A stretch of DNA of 64,000 nt, taken from contig NC_064753.1 of assembly GCF_011397635.1 (NCBI RefSeq), positions 41,350,322-41,414,321 on the forward strand. Reading direction: 5' to 3'. The notes under the pieces are model-generated. The model was given only the letters and a program-made list of their open reading frames with translations, had not been told where the DNA came from and made no database searches. Of this stretch, positions 12,401 to 22,331 are shown piece by piece (position 1 is the stretch's first letter; each line of letters starts with the position of its first letter). Origin of the DNA: Epinephelus fuscoguttatus (Eukaryota > Chordata > Actinopteri > Perciformes > Serranidae). Position numbers and translations under genes: made by a program.

Positions 12401-15400
12401 ATGTACTGGCGATACTTGAAATACTGAAACACAGCTCTGCATGTTAATTACAGGCTCAGACATTAACTGCTTTCTGTCAGCTGCATGAGGCTGTTCAGTC
12501 TGCAGGCGTTCTGCAGAGAATACGCCCTTCAAAAACACATTATTTCTTTGTTTTTCTTTTATTCTAAATTAGATAGCATCTCTACATACTGGTATTTCAT
12601 GCTGTGGCAGAGACATAGTGATGTTTCAATCACTTCATCGCTGTGACACACTGTCTGTGACACCTGGACTCCTTTCTGTTCAGCATCAAAGGATTTCACA
12701 CAAATACAGGTTGTCACCTGCTCAGACCCACAAATCACTGCCTCTCTTTCACTGTATCTGAGCAGGCAGCAGCTCCAACTGGGAGGAGATGAAAGGGAAA
12801 ATATACTGTGTGTACATGGAAGTCTGTCTGCTAACAACTGCTCTGCAGAGACATCTGTGCGGTCTGTATTCATCTTTCCTTGTGTTTGATTACCGTATTT
12901 TTCTTTTTGCACAAAAGTGAGGTAGTTTAAAATCAACACCTGTCAGAGTTCATTCAACACTTCAACACTTCAGGTTGTTTTAGAAGATAAAGCTGGTGTT
13001 ACTCTGTTTCTTTCTTTTTTTTTTTTTTAAAGATATTTTTGGGGGGCATTTTCAGCCTTTAATGGACAGGACAGAGAAGTGTAACAGGGGGAGAGAGAGG
13101 GGGATGACATGCAGCAAAGGGCCACAGGCTGGACCCGAACGCGGGCCGCTGCGGCACTCTGTTTCTTTCTTACTGTCACAAATGAATCCTATGAAAAGAC
13201 CAAAACCAACAATGTGTTGATGCGTCTCTAGATACACTGCTCAAAAAAATGAAAGGAACACTTAATGGTCACAGTATAACACCAAGTCAGTTAAACTTCA
13301 GTCTTTCCATTTAGGAAACACAAGTGATTGTGAATCCCTTTCAGCTGCTTTGATTCAACCCCCCAAAAGGGAACGGTTTTACATGTGGTGCCCACAGACA
13401 GTTGCTCTCTCCTTATCCTTCCTCACTGATTGTTCTCTAGTTTTGTGTTCTGCTAGTGTCCTTGTCACTACTGGTAGCATGAGGCGGTACCTGCAGCCCA
13501 ATCAGGTCACACAGGTAGTCCAGCTCCTCCAGGATGGCACATCAATACGTGCGGTCGCAAGAAGATTTGCTGTGTCTCCCGGCACAGTCTCAAGAGATTT
13601 GAGGAGACACCAAGAGACTGGCAGTTATACATGGAGAGCTGGACAGGGCCGTAGAGGGGCATCAACCCAGCAGCAGGACCAGTGTCTGCTCCTTTGTGTG
13701 AGGAGGAACAGGAGGAGCACTGCCAGAGCCCTAAATGACCTCCAACAGGCTACTGGTGTGCATGTTTCTGACCAAACTGTTAGAAACAGACTCCATGAGG
13801 GGGGCATGAGGATCCGACGTCCTCTAGTGGGACATGTGCTCACAGCCCAGCACCGTGCAGCTCGATTGGCATTCGCCAGAGAACACCAGAACTGGCAGAT
13901 CCACCACTGGCTCCCCCGTTCTCTTCACAGGTGAGAGCAAGTTCACACTGAGCACATGTGACAGGCGTGAAAGAGTCTGGAGATGCGGTGGTGAACATTG
14001 GAGGGTTACACAGACCTCCATGTCATTGCCAACGGTACCCTGACTGCTGTTAGGTACCGGGATGAAATCCTCAGAGCAACTGTCAGACCTACACTGGTGC
14101 AGTGGGCCCTGGGTTCCTCCTGGTGCAGGACAATGCCCGGCCTCATGTGGCCAGAGTGTGTAGACAGTTCCTGAATGATGAAGACATTGATGCCATTGAC
14201 TGGCCCTCTTGTTCTCCTGACCTAAATCCAACTGAGCACCTATGGGACGTTATGTATTGGTGCACCTGATGCCGCCATAGATCCCCAGGACACCATCCGT
14301 TGACTCATCGGGAGCATTCCTAGACATTGTCGGGAGTGCATACAGGTACACAGGGGCCAAACACACTACTGAGTCACATTATAAGTTGCCGTGACAAAAT
14401 TCACCCAAGTTGGGTCAGCCTGTGATTTCAATTTTTTCACTTTGATTGTCAGCATGATTTTTGATTCAGCCCTGAGTGGGTTGATGATTTTGATTTCCAT
14501 TGACCGTTGTTACGTCATTTTGTTCTCAACAAATTCTACAGTGTACATCAGTAAAGATTTTTGACTTGAATAATTTGTTCATCAAAATCTGATGTGATGT
14601 GTGTTCCCTTGTTTTTTTTTTAGCAGTGTACTTTTTGAAAAATGTATTTTGATGTATTCATAGTGTTTGTTTTGTTCAACCAGTGATCCAAAACCCTAAC
14701 GATATTTGGTGAGATGACTGAGGAACCAGCAAATAATCACATTTAAAAGCTAGAACCAGTGAAGTGTTAGTGTATGGGCTTGCATTTGTATAGCACCTTT
14801 TTAGTTTTCTGTACACACAACCCATCGAGGCATGCTTTGTATTTGGGCTATAATGAACTTTGACTTGACCTGACTAATCAGTAAAGCACCTTGGGTTGCT
14901 TTTAGGTATGAAATGTGCCACATACATATACATATATACAATACATGCCTTGCCTTGTCTAGTCTTCTGACCACTCAAAGCACTGAAACACTACATGTCG
15001 CATTCACCCATTCGCACACAGAATCATAGCCTGGTGACTGAGGTTACCATACAAGGGGCCACCTGCTCACATATACATTCATACACACTCACACGTAGAA
15101 TTTTAAGTTCAGTATCTTGCCCGAGGATACTTCAACATGTGGACTGAGGAGCCAGGAACTGAACCAATTAATGGATGACCCAAAAATAATGTATTATCAA
15201 AAACGTTGCTGATTTATTTTCTGTCACTTGACTAATTAATTCATCGGCCAATCTTTAAGTCTCTAATTTCAACCATTTAATGCCCCAGAGCCCTTAAGCT
15301 GCAGGTTACAGACACATAACTCTGATCTGATTCTGTCACTGTGAAATCGACATCACTGGAAACATTTCATGCAGCATGGATTTGATTTGATGTTGCAAAA

Positions 15401-16680
15401 CAGTGACCGAGCCTGATTGCGGCTGTAATTAGTCATTTGGAGCTACTGATTTTGAATGGAGAGCTGATTGTTGAATCATAGAACTGATATGACCCTCAAG
15501 CAGCAGTTTGCATCTGTATTCAACTATTAAATCAGCTCTGATGGACACAGACTGATGGAAACACTGGCAGAGGGTCATCTTCTACAACCTCAGTGAGCAC
15601 AAATGATACTGTTGTGCATCCTTTCCTGAGATAATTAAACCAGAACATCAAACGTTAAGCCACTTTTTCCCTGGTGTGTGTCTCAGTGTGTCACTGACTG
15701 ACCTTCTCTGGCTCCTCTGCGGTCCACACCTTGACGATACTCATGTGCTTGTTGATCTGGGTCTTGACCGCCTGCTCAATCTGACTGTTGAACTTCATAA
15801 AGCTCACGTAGCTGATGTAGCCCAGCACCAGGCACACGCTCTCCCACCACAGGATCATGCTGTCCAGGAAGAAGATGATGAGCATGATGAGGTCCAGGAT
15901 GTAGAAGGTTACGTCTCTGAAGAGCGGCCACCAGGTCAGGTGCAGCATCTCCCGGGAGAAGATGGCACACATGCCGATCACAAAAAGGATGTTAAAGACG
16001 GCCGAGCCCACGATGGTGCCAATGCCCACGTTGCTGTGGGAGATGAAGACACCGATCAGCGAGGTGAAGAGCTCAGGGGCAGAACCTCCAGCCGCCATGA
16101 AGGTGGCCCCGGCAACGTCGTCTGAAATCTGCAGCTTGTTGGTGATGACCTCCAGCGCGGGAACAAAGAACTCATCGCAGACAATGGCCAGGGCGACAAA
16201 CATATAGATCATGCCTATGATGTGCAAGACCACCCAGCCTTGTCGCCGCTGCTCCACTGAGAAGATGTCATCTGGGTAATCACCCTGCCTGTGAGGGGGC
16301 CGGGGTGGAGGACGAGGGGTAGCTGATGTGGTTGGTGGCGGTGGAGTTGGAGGAGGTTTGGGAGGTTGAGGATCGACATAAATACACTGTTCAATATCAG
16401 TCCTGTTGACGATTATCACCAGAGGAGGTTTGGTGCTCTCAGGTGAGACACTCTCCTCCTCCGTCTCATTGGATGCCATCACCTCCCGAATGTTGACCTC
16501 CACAACATCACCATCACCCCCCTGTGCTCCAAGAGCGTCATCCGTCTGGGCGGAGGCTCGCGGCTCTGTCAGCCTGGCCTTGAGAGTCAGCGTGTAGACG
16601 AAACACAGCAGCACACCCGAGATGAAGAAGAGGACGCGACTGCGCTTGAGTCTCCTCCTCGGAGGCGAGTGCACGTTCAT
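6..16680 (-). CDS. slc24a1: slc24a1-type K+-dependent Na+/Ca2+ exchanger, 5' part of a multi-exon gene
   Basis: Plasma-membrane exchanger that uses inward Na+ and outward K+ gradients to extrude Ca2+; NCKX1 does this in photoreceptor outer segments. Coding exons, in transcript order: 16680-15703 (326 codons, phase 0), 9476-9273 (68 codons), 7658-7550, 2113-2036, 145-6; all have AG/GT borders and compatible phases. Exon one encodes an uncleaved-signal-like hydrophobic segment (residues 15-33), an extracellular part with NET (71) and NRT (92) glycosylation sites and a Pro-rich run (104-130), then the first membrane cluster with the alpha-1 repeat (188-240, key Glu203 in APELF). The next exons form the large cytoplasmic loop: a Pro/Ala-rich piece, the conserved [22 protein letters not shown] block, then a Pro/Ala/Glu-rich piece. 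The second membrane cluster with the alpha-2 repeat is outside the window. Paralogue slc24a2 is the alternative; adjacency to hacd3, as in human 15q22, favours slc24a1. Short alternative loop exons between 2113 and 7550 may have been missed. Confidence 0.82.
424..472. repeat. (CA)n microsatellite in slc24a1 intron
   Basis: About 24 uninterrupted CA units in the intron between the exons at 145-6 and 2113-2036. Confidence 0.97.
947..1105 (+). repeat. fragment of abundant teleost interspersed repeat, family A
   Basis: Shares the blocks 'GGTTAGCATTGTCGCCTCACAG', 'TGCATGTTC' and 'CCACAGTCCAAAGACATGCA' with 60028-60352 (same strand) and 11385-11702 (opposite strand). The family is very common in fish and I believe it derives from the 3' part of an RTE-type LINE; the family assignment is inference. 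Confidence 0.75.
1106..1850. other. slc24a1 intron stretch with a short tandem duplication and decayed repeat
   Basis: No exon is visible. At 1202-1262 a roughly 30-base unit (ATAAAGTyTTGATGTCCTCTAA-like) occurs twice in tandem. The part near 1570-1800 (repeated TACTG/GCATACT/CATACTAAT words) resembles an old DNA-transposon remnant common in fish, but I cannot define its ends. Confidence 0.35.
3765..4646. mobile_element. foldback (long inverted-repeat) element in slc24a1 intron
   Basis: Left arm 3765-3965 and right arm about 4428-4646 are inverted copies with roughly 93% identity by eye; the right arm has an extra block of about 17 bases near 4584. Shared landmarks are CAGTCAGAGCTACAGGCTAC and TTTTTCGAAACAACTTTTTA (right-arm sense). 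The 462-base loop holds a broken reading frame (separate entry). Beyond the right arm, TTTTTGGGTGCACTATCCCTTTAAA (4753-4777) resembles a fish MITE terminus, but no mate is seen on the left, so the true ends are unresolved. The arms could form a large cruciform or RNA hairpin in the intron. Confidence 0.8.
3947..4289 (-). pseudogene. broken reading frame resembling the P2X7 C-terminal 'ballast' Cys-rich domain
   Basis: Reading the minus strand from the ATG at 4289 gives an acidic N-terminus ([14 protein letters not shown], then PYLFEPEY) that stops after 39 codons. A shift of frame near 4180 continues to a stop at 3947 with [19 protein letters not shown], then SDWE and CITDHPE. The CxCxxC...CC pattern followed by a C-I-T-x-H-P block is the start of the Cys-rich ballast domain known from the P2X7 receptor tail and from many stand-alone fish proteins. 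The rest of the domain is missing, replaced by the inverted arm. It is a decayed fragment, probably carried by a transposon, not the P2X7 gene. Family assignment is from memory of the motif, hence moderate confidence. Confidence 0.55.
5225..5695. repeat. decayed TIR/MITE-like repeat (GATACC/GTACC-rich)
   Basis: Left end carries CAATACCAGTACCTTTAAAGTGATACCGATA and right end TACTTCTTGGTACTGGG...GAGTACCGTTATCC, the look of hAT-type MITEs in fish. The termini match only loosely and no target duplication was found. Confidence 0.4.
6125..6290 (-). repeat. fragment of fish repeat family B ('ACTTAAGTAAAAG')
   Basis: Ends with TACTTTTACTTAAGTAAAAGATCTGCAT, the inverted counterpart of the start of the near-complete copy at 55500-56018. 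Other fragments are at 37790-37850, 47730-47830 and 48600-48765. Confidence 0.6.
8297..9078. mobile_element. non-autonomous PIF/Harbinger-like element with terminal inverted repeats
   Basis: Left end AAGGCCCTGATCACACAGA (8297-8315) and the reverse complement of the right end, AAGTCCCTGATCACACAGA (9060-9078), differ at one base. Inside lies a transposase N-terminal remnant on the minus strand. The flanking trinucleotides are TGT and TTT, so the 3-bp target duplication is not clear. It sits in the slc24a1 intron between the exons at 9273 and 7658. At 782 bp it is an internal-deletion derivative of a multi-kb autonomous element. Confidence 0.8.
8576..8815 (-). pseudogene. PIF/Harbinger transposase N-terminal remnant
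   Basis: The translated stretch contains [22 protein letters not shown] and [11 protein letters not shown], matching the conserved N-terminal region of Harbinger-family nucleases (W-V-H...EYH-LV-EL-L-D...F-RM---F--L). The DDE catalytic core is absent, so it cannot be active. It lies inside matching terminal inverted repeats. Confidence 0.8.
9922..10721. mobile_element. 800-bp TIR element in the large slc24a1 intron
   Basis: Left terminus ACTACATTTACATGCAC (9922-9938) pairs with the reverse complement of the right terminus, ACTATGTTTACATGCAC (10705-10721), 15 of 17 bases. Similarity continues inward through ATATTxCxG and TTATTCCAAA words. No transposase reading frame was recognised. Around 10600-10640 is a motif (minus strand GAGGAAGAGCCATAGACTTGAAACAT) of a type frequent in fish retroelement untranslated regions, which may be a nested fragment. 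Confidence 0.65.
11385..11702 (-). repeat. interspersed repeat, family A, inverted copy
   Basis: Reverse complement of 60028-60352 over most of its length, including GTGGTTAGCATTGTTGCCTC, TTTGCATGTTCTCC, CAGTCCAAAGACATGCAGG, TGTCAGCCCTGTGATAGTCTGG and the GTCCAGGGTGTACCCTGCCT block. It lies in the largest slc24a1 intron. Confidence 0.85.
13016..13155 (-). mobile_element. 5'-truncated tRNA-derived SINE with target-site duplication
   Basis: Minus-strand copy of the SINE at 47381-47569: poly(A) end as T's near 13016, then GCATTTTyAGCCTTTAA and GGGGGATGACATGCAGCAAAGGG. It retains a B-box-like GCGTTCGGGTCC but lacks the A box. It is flanked by a perfect 16-base duplication, ACTCTGTTTCTTTCTT, at 13001-13016 and 13156-13171, proving target-primed insertion. 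Confidence 0.88.
13235..14628 (+). mobile_element. Tc1-like DNA transposon, defective
   Basis: Termini CACTGCTcAAAAAAAtgAAAGGAACAC (13235 on) and the inverted AGTGTxxCCTTxxTTTTTTTTTTAGCAGTG (to 14628) are flanked by TA on both sides (13233-13234 and 14629-14630), the Tc1/mariner target duplication. It is 1394 bp, shorter than intact relatives (about 1.6 kb), consistent with internal deletions in the transposase. It is inserted in the large slc24a1 intron, opposite to that gene, only about 60 bp beyond the SINE duplication. Confidence 0.93.
13479..14372 (+). pseudogene. Tc1-like transposase pseudogene
   Basis: Starts [20 protein letters not shown], a helix-turn-helix (paired-like) DNA-binding domain with [16 protein letters not shown], followed by a second HTH with [17 protein letters not shown] frameshift near 13905 moves to [19 protein letters not shown]. 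Here the first Asp of the DDE triad, normally in FTDES, is Gly (GGT, 13930-13932). A deletion follows WRCGGE before the [19 protein letters not shown] block, which is partly preserved. The second Asp ([16 protein letters not shown], about 14125) and the Glu block ([17 protein letters not shown]) remain in other frames. It is inactive. Confidence 0.92.
14780..15180 (+). repeat. nested fish repeats: LINE tail inside a low-copy-number-like family C repeat
   Basis: The sequence begins GCATTTGTATAGCACCTTT, is interrupted by a piece ending GTAAAGCACCTTGGGTTGCTTTT...CTTGCCTTG, which is like the 3' end of the L2-type LINE at 26870-26941, then resumes with TCTAGTCTTCTGACCACTCAAAGCAC, CATTCACCCATTC, GCCACCTGCTC and TTCAGTATCTTGCCC. 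The last blocks form a well-known fish interspersed sequence. The interruption looks like a later LINE-tail insertion. Confidence 0.6.
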
Positions 16681-17447
16681 TGCCCTCGTGGTCTTGACTC
16701 CAAACAGGAAGTTATGTCAGATGCATTGCTTTTCCTTGATAGTTCCAGCTGCGTTATGTGGCGAGAAGACGCCGCTGACAGGGAGGAGACACAGGCAGGG
16801 ACACAGAGTGTGTTGCATGTTTCACAGCAGGCAGCTTCAACCTGTGGAAGGACTGAAAACAGCAAACAGTTAAAATCACATCATCGTGAACATAATAATG
16901 TCCTCACTGCTGGCATAGCTGCAGAGGCACATCTACTGAAATGTGTGTGTATGTGTGTGTGTTAGGGGTAGATGGGGGATGCAGACAGCCACCTGTTACT
17001 ATGGCTACATAATCACACAGGCTTTGGCTTCTCACAAAACCGGAGTGCATTGAAGACAAATGAAATATGTTAAAATGGGAAAGAAAATCGGACTTGCTTC
17101 ACAATAAAGAAATTAAATCCGAAATCGCCCGTGAATATATTTAATGTGAGCGCGTACACAGAAACACACGTGATGAAATACGCGCGTGCAGTAAATGATC
17201 ATTAATGAAAGATTAATTAACCATACCCGCAGTGAATTAAGATGTCAATGTTAATAAAACCACCAAATCTGTGACTATAAAGGGCGTGCTAAGATTTAAC
17301 TGTGAAGTGATTGAAGCCAGCGCGGATTATCATGTAAGGTTGCCACAAACCGTTCATCTATATTCTTTCATTATCCAAAAAACGACACCAAGAGACAATA
17401 AAATCCTGAAAACAGTCGTGTGCAGTGCGTGAGGGTGCGGGTCTTAC

Positions 17448-17530
17448 CTGTAGCGCCGGCTGCACGGCCCCTCGCCGCTGCGGACCGTCCCTCCAGCTGT
17501 GCGTAACGGACGCAGAGATGCTGACTCCGG
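17448..17530 (-). other. slc24a1: probable non-coding first exon and promoter region of slc24a1
   Basis: On the minus strand a strong donor (CTACAG|GTAAGAC) ends at 17448, just upstream of the coding exon, whose likely acceptor is CCACAG at about 16842. The stretch above it is GC-rich relative to its surroundings. The upper end at 17530 is a guess because no start-site signal is decisive. A Crx/Otx-type core (GGATTA) lies at 17324-17329 inside the following intron, which would fit a photoreceptor gene, but a 6-base core is weak evidence. Confidence 0.45.
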
Positions 17531-18189
17531 GTTTTGGGGAGCTACAAGTGCGCACCGCATGTCAGGGCTTGAACGAAGCTCAGCATAATGCTGCTAAGAG
17601 GATTGGGAACCGAACACCTTTCGCCTTCCCTTTCACACATAGCGCTGTATCAATACACCAACATTCAAAGTGCTGTGCTGGACGCAGCTGCCAGTTTGAG
17701 GTGAGACCTCGGGGCGCGGTGCCTGTTGGATGTAGAATAATTAGATGCTCGGAGAGGCTGACAGGTGGAGTGTGGTCTTTATTTTCGGTGTGGTCAGGTG
17801 TAGCCTCATTTTTTAGGGGTTTGGAAAAAAAAATTGAACGCAGAAAAACAATACTTTTTGGTTTTGCAGAAGCATTTTTGCGCCACAAAATGCCAAATTG
17901 TCCATGTTCAATAAACAAAATGTGTTCAAAACATAAATGTGGGTTGCCATTACCTTGTAGTGTAAAAAACGTTCACAGAATACAGGTGGAGTTTTCATGT
18001 CAAAGTTAAATCAGTGTATTTTCTCTTCCGTAACTAAATTTACATGCTGGAGATTATGTGTGGTCATTATTATGTCCAAATAAGGAGGATGAAAGTTGAA
18101 AATTTTCCACAGTAACAGACATATCAAAAGGGAGGGAGATGTCAGTCTTTACACCCACATAGCTAAGATCCAATCAGGCAATGTGAAAA

Positions 18190-18193
<4 letters not shown>

Positions 18194-18226
<33 letters not shown>
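18194..18226. repeat. (TG)n microsatellite
   Basis: About 16 TG units followed by ATGTGTGGG in the intergenic region upstream of slc24a1. Confidence 0.95.
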
Positions 18227-18233
<7 letters not shown>

Positions 18234-18972
18234 GGTGGTTTAAAGAGTGGCAGGGGACCTGTAGGAGGCCAAATTATCATCTTCACTGAACTGTTTCTTC
18301 AACTTGAAAATTAGAAAACTCTTTCAAAACATTTGTTCACACTAACTTATAAACCATAGCCTACACTTAATTTTTTACTTTTTCTTGCACAAGTTGAAAC
18401 AGCTTCTAGATTCTAGATTTTCCTGAAAGCCTCCTGTCAGGACACTTTTCATATGTTAACATATTTGGAAAAAAAAATCCATCATTCATTCTAAAAGATT
18501 AGTTCACATTTTGATGTCTTTAAACAAACATCGGTGCCCATTTGGACACTGAAACAGGGTTTGCTTGCTGTAATGATCCCTCCTGTTCATACCTGGAAAG
18601 ATTTCCTCTTTATTTACTCATAGATAATCTGTGGAAGTTATTTTGAGGACTTTGTCCACTATCTTTTACCTTAGTAAGCAGATCAGGAAGTGATCTCTTA
18701 ATGGTCAGTTTGGTGGCCAATGTACATTTGAGCACCTGACTTTTTGTTTTAAGACAGACCTGGCAAATTGTGAATCTAGCCTTTAAAAAGATTAAGACAC
18801 ATATTCAGAATTTCTTCTCATTTCTTACAGGCAACTGTAAGAAAAATGTTCGTTATGATGTTTTGAAAACAAAACATAAGTTAGCGCATGTTTGGTTGAG
18901 TGTGTGGATGTGGAGAAGTTCATTTTTAGCTACAGATGCTAACTCCTGTTATGCTATCAGTATGCTAATCTG

Positions 18973-19272
18973 TTAAAGATCTAGTGTGAAGCATTTAGTG
19001 ACATCTAGTGGTGAGATTACAGATTGCATGTAGGAAAACTACAGTGGCCAATGCAAAAACACAAAGATGTCAAGAGTCAGTGTTTGGTTTGTCTGCTCTG
19101 GTCTACTGTAGAAACAACATGGCGAACTCTGTGGAAGAGGACCTTCTTTATAAATGGCCCCAATCTAAGCCAACAATTCTTAAGTTTCATACACTAATTA
19201 AAACATAGTTATGAGTATTTTATTCCATTTCTACCAACATATGCTCCTAAATCCAACACACTGGACCTTTAA
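18973..19272. mobile_element. TTAA-flanked MITE, family D, copy 1
   Basis: Begins TTAA-AGATCTAGTGTG and ends CACACTGGACCT-TTAA, so TTAA direct repeats border an inverted AGGTCCAGTGTG terminus. Interior words ATTTAGTGACATCTAGTGGTGAGATTACAG and GTCTACTGTAGAAACAACATGG are shared with copies at 35484-35749 and 49288-49642. TTAA target duplications point to a piggyBac- or Kolobok-type transposase; no coding capacity. Confidence 0.82.
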
Positions 19273-19607
19273 GCGTGTGCTATGGTAACAAGCAGCCTCA
19301 GAGGCAACAGCATACAATCATTTAAAAGTAGGATGCATGACAAAAAAAGTGCACTGTCTTGAGTCATGCCAGGGACATCTGTTTCATGCACTGTACAAAA
19401 CTAATGAACACAGCCATTGTGATGTCACCCACTGCTTTGTGGACCCCTGTTTTGAAGCCTTGTATTTCGCATTTTGGCCAAACATGTCAACATGTTGCTC
19501 CTCAGCCTCTGTTGTACAGAAATGTTGTTCTCTAAGACATTTAATGTTTTCTGATGTTCTTATTGTTGTTTGCTTCTGGATTGATCTGTTTTGATATTTT
19601 GTGCCTG

Positions 19608-19690
19608 TTCACCACTTTGGTTAACTACAGTTGTTTTTAAATGTGCTGTATAAATAAAGTTTGACTTGAGTCAAGTTTGACTTGAGACTT
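19608..19690 (+). repeat. LINE 3' tail with TTTGACTTGAG repeats
   Basis: CACTTTGGTTAACTACAGTTG...AAATGTGCTGTATAAATAAAGTTTGACTTGAG is the typical 3' end of fish L2/CR1-clade LINEs, followed by a short pentamer-like tail. The body of the element upstream was not recognised. Confidence 0.5.
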
Positions 19691-21424
19691 GAGTAATGTT
19701 GGCCATTTTAACATGAGGGTCTATGGGTATTGACTCACTTGTGGATCCAGCCTCAAGTGCCTGAAGTAGATCATCTTTGACGTCAAAGCAGGAACTGATA
19801 ACCGAGAAAAAAAAGCCCACCTCAAAAATATGAACTCTGATGTTTATTTTGGTCAGAAAAACATAACTGTGACTTACACTCAAGTCTGAATTTGCAAGCC
19901 TAAGAACTTTTGAATTATAAAACATCAAAAACAAACTAAATGTCCACTACACATCTCTCCCAAAAGACACCCTTAGAAATCAAAATCAATCCTAAACAAA
20001 CAAAATAAAAACAACAACTTCAGCAAACACAAATAAATATAAATCAAAAAAGGCTCAAAGGTGAACAGATTGAAAAGGAGAAAAAAGACAACAAAGAACT
20101 TGTACAGTCAGTGGAAAAGGATGAGAACAGGAAGTGGACAGCTCATCAAGACATTTAAAAATTCCTGAAGTATTTCTTCCATCAATACAACACTGATGAA
20201 ACTTGAATATTTGAGAGTACATGAGTACAAGTTTACAGTAATGACCCCACAGTTCTGTCAGGACATCTGGGCTCCCAATGAAGCACTCAGAGTAAAACTT
20301 AAGTTCAGAGAAGCAACATAATAATTGTTGATAGACTGCTGACATTTTTAAGTTAAATCTGACCATTTAGCCACAGTATTTCTCTGGATAATGTTAAGTC
20401 AGTCTGTCGTTCATCGTCAGGAGTATGGATCAAATCCACTCATGAAATCTAGGAAAGATTTTTGAAGCTCCTTCTCTTTGCAGACATGTACTGTCCAAGA
20501 AAATATGAGCAACACGTTCCTGTTTAAAGCTGCAGTAGGAATGATGTTTTTAAGAGAAATTTATGCAAAACTGATACTGGATTTTTGACGTTGATTCCAG
20601 TATCCATGATTGCGAGCAAAACATAATGATAAAGAAATGTTTATAAGCAAACATTTTTGATGATTATTACCTATAATCACTTTCATCTCACTTTTCCCAG
20701 TTCTACTGTTTGTATTCTTTCAGCCTGCAGTTACACACTAACAAAATATACTGAAATGGCAATGATCAGTACTTCTGTAATTATGTCAATACCACCTCCC
20801 CTCTCAAACTGCTGCTGCGATGTTTCACAAGTCAAACTTCACAGACAGTGAAAGAATTACATCTATTTGAATCAAGTCACAACTGTTTTCATGTGTTTGA
20901 CGTTACAGGATTTCGTTTAACTTCATTATGCTTTAATTTAAAGTTAATATCTCATCATTTTGAGCTGTGTCCCTCTGCGGCTTTTGACAACAACAGTCAC
21001 TATTTCACATGACAACAACAACAAAAAAAATAAACATTTGTAGGCCATGAGGTATAAGCGTAGGTGTGTTGCATGTTACCAATAAAACTTATGTAAAGGC
21101 CAGAAAGGACAGAAGAAAGAAGCAGTTCTAAAAATGTCCTTGTAATTTGCATGGATTTGTTAATATTCAAAGCAGTGAATGACTGACAGTGTTAGGCTCA
21201 GTGTTAGGAATGCACCTCTGGCAATGATGATGAAAATCTAAATTCAAAACTGACAGCTTACAGTTAAGAGCCACAGTGTTTTCATACAAAGGCATATGGA
21301 ATAATGTACGTATTGATTCAGGACCCATAAAAATGGTGTTTTAGCTCATCAGCTTCACATCACTGCAGACAGATTTTCCAAGAATCAGAAAGTTCAAATT
21401 AACTTGCAGAGATTTAAAACTTGC

Positions 21425-21430
21425 TTTATT
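21425..21430 (-). terminator. hacd3: candidate hacd3 polyadenylation signal
   Basis: AATAAA on the minus strand about 0.9 kb beyond the hacd3 stop codon (22332). Other AATAAA-like hexamers exist in this AT-rich stretch, so the 3' UTR end is uncertain. Confidence 0.3.
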
Positions 21431-22331
21431 TTGCTGTGTCTTCATGCAGTTGAAAGCAGAACAACTTTCAGACACTCACTGAGTGTTAATGTACGTTCAG
21501 ACCATTTAACTGCTGCGGTTTTATTTTAGATATTAAACCCAGAAGAAAACAAGTAAACATGGACATCGGGAAGATGATCAGATGAATTTGCTTGTCTCTT
21601 TCATCTAAAATTCTAAATTCCCAGATACTGAACCATCCTTGAACAAACCACCACAAAAAGAGTGTCAAAACTGTGCTGGCTTTCAACTGCATTAACACAC
21701 AACAACAGTACGACAAAAATATAAAGGTTAATAAATGTTGACTGTGAGGGATCTGTGATTCGTAGGTAATGGTTTAAAAGACCATAAAGCATTAAAACAT
21801 GATTTGAAGAGCCATTTTAACAATATTTTAACCTATAAGGACCATAATTTTATAAATGATGTAAAAGATAACCACACCATCTCTAAATCTAAAACAAATG
21901 ACACTGTATGTTCACAGAGTAAACACCTCTCTTGTACCCAAGAAGAAAAGTGAACACAATATTTCGGTTATTTCAGCAGAACTTATATAAAATAAGAAAA
22001 CTTTAGATGGCGACTGCATACACGGATAAATATGGACATTTCAAAGAGAATAAACATGGTATTAGTAAAGCACTGGATCAACCTGTACAGTGTTTTCAGG
22101 TGACGTCCACTCAACAGTGAGTTTTCACGCTGGTACATTAAGATTTGGAGGATTTGGTCTGGAGAATGTGAACAGTTCACCCAGTGGAGGAATAAGGGGA
22201 CTAGTACTCCAACATCAGGTCAGTGTGTGTGTGGGAAGATGAGGAAAGGCAATCAGAGGAAAAGAGAACAGCTGCTTTATCTTTAAGTGGACAGCAGTTC
22301 AGGGTGTGTGGAAAATAAAAGTGCTGTTGAG

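Larger units (their letters stand above)
17531..22331. other. intergenic region between slc24a1 5' end and hacd3 3' end
   Basis: 4.8 kb with no convincing exon. It contains the hacd3 3' UTR at its right side (ending perhaps at 21425), a (GT)n tract, a TTAA-flanked MITE (18973-19272), a LINE-like tail with TTTGACTTGAG repeats (19608-19690), and an old repeat near 19690-19800 (GGTCTATGGGTATTGACTCA...GGATCCAGCCTCAAGTG). The rest is AT-rich and featureless to my reading. Confidence 0.6.

Noticed and set aside
15676..16125. 149-codon plus-strand open frame
   Set aside because: It is the antisense shadow of the slc24a1 coding exon, whose minus-strand product has clear exchanger motifs.
17425..18009. 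194-codon plus-strand open frame starting near the slc24a1 first exon
   Set aside because: Composition is not protein-like, no family is recognised, and it overlaps the slc24a1 promoter and exon in antisense with no splice or conservation support.
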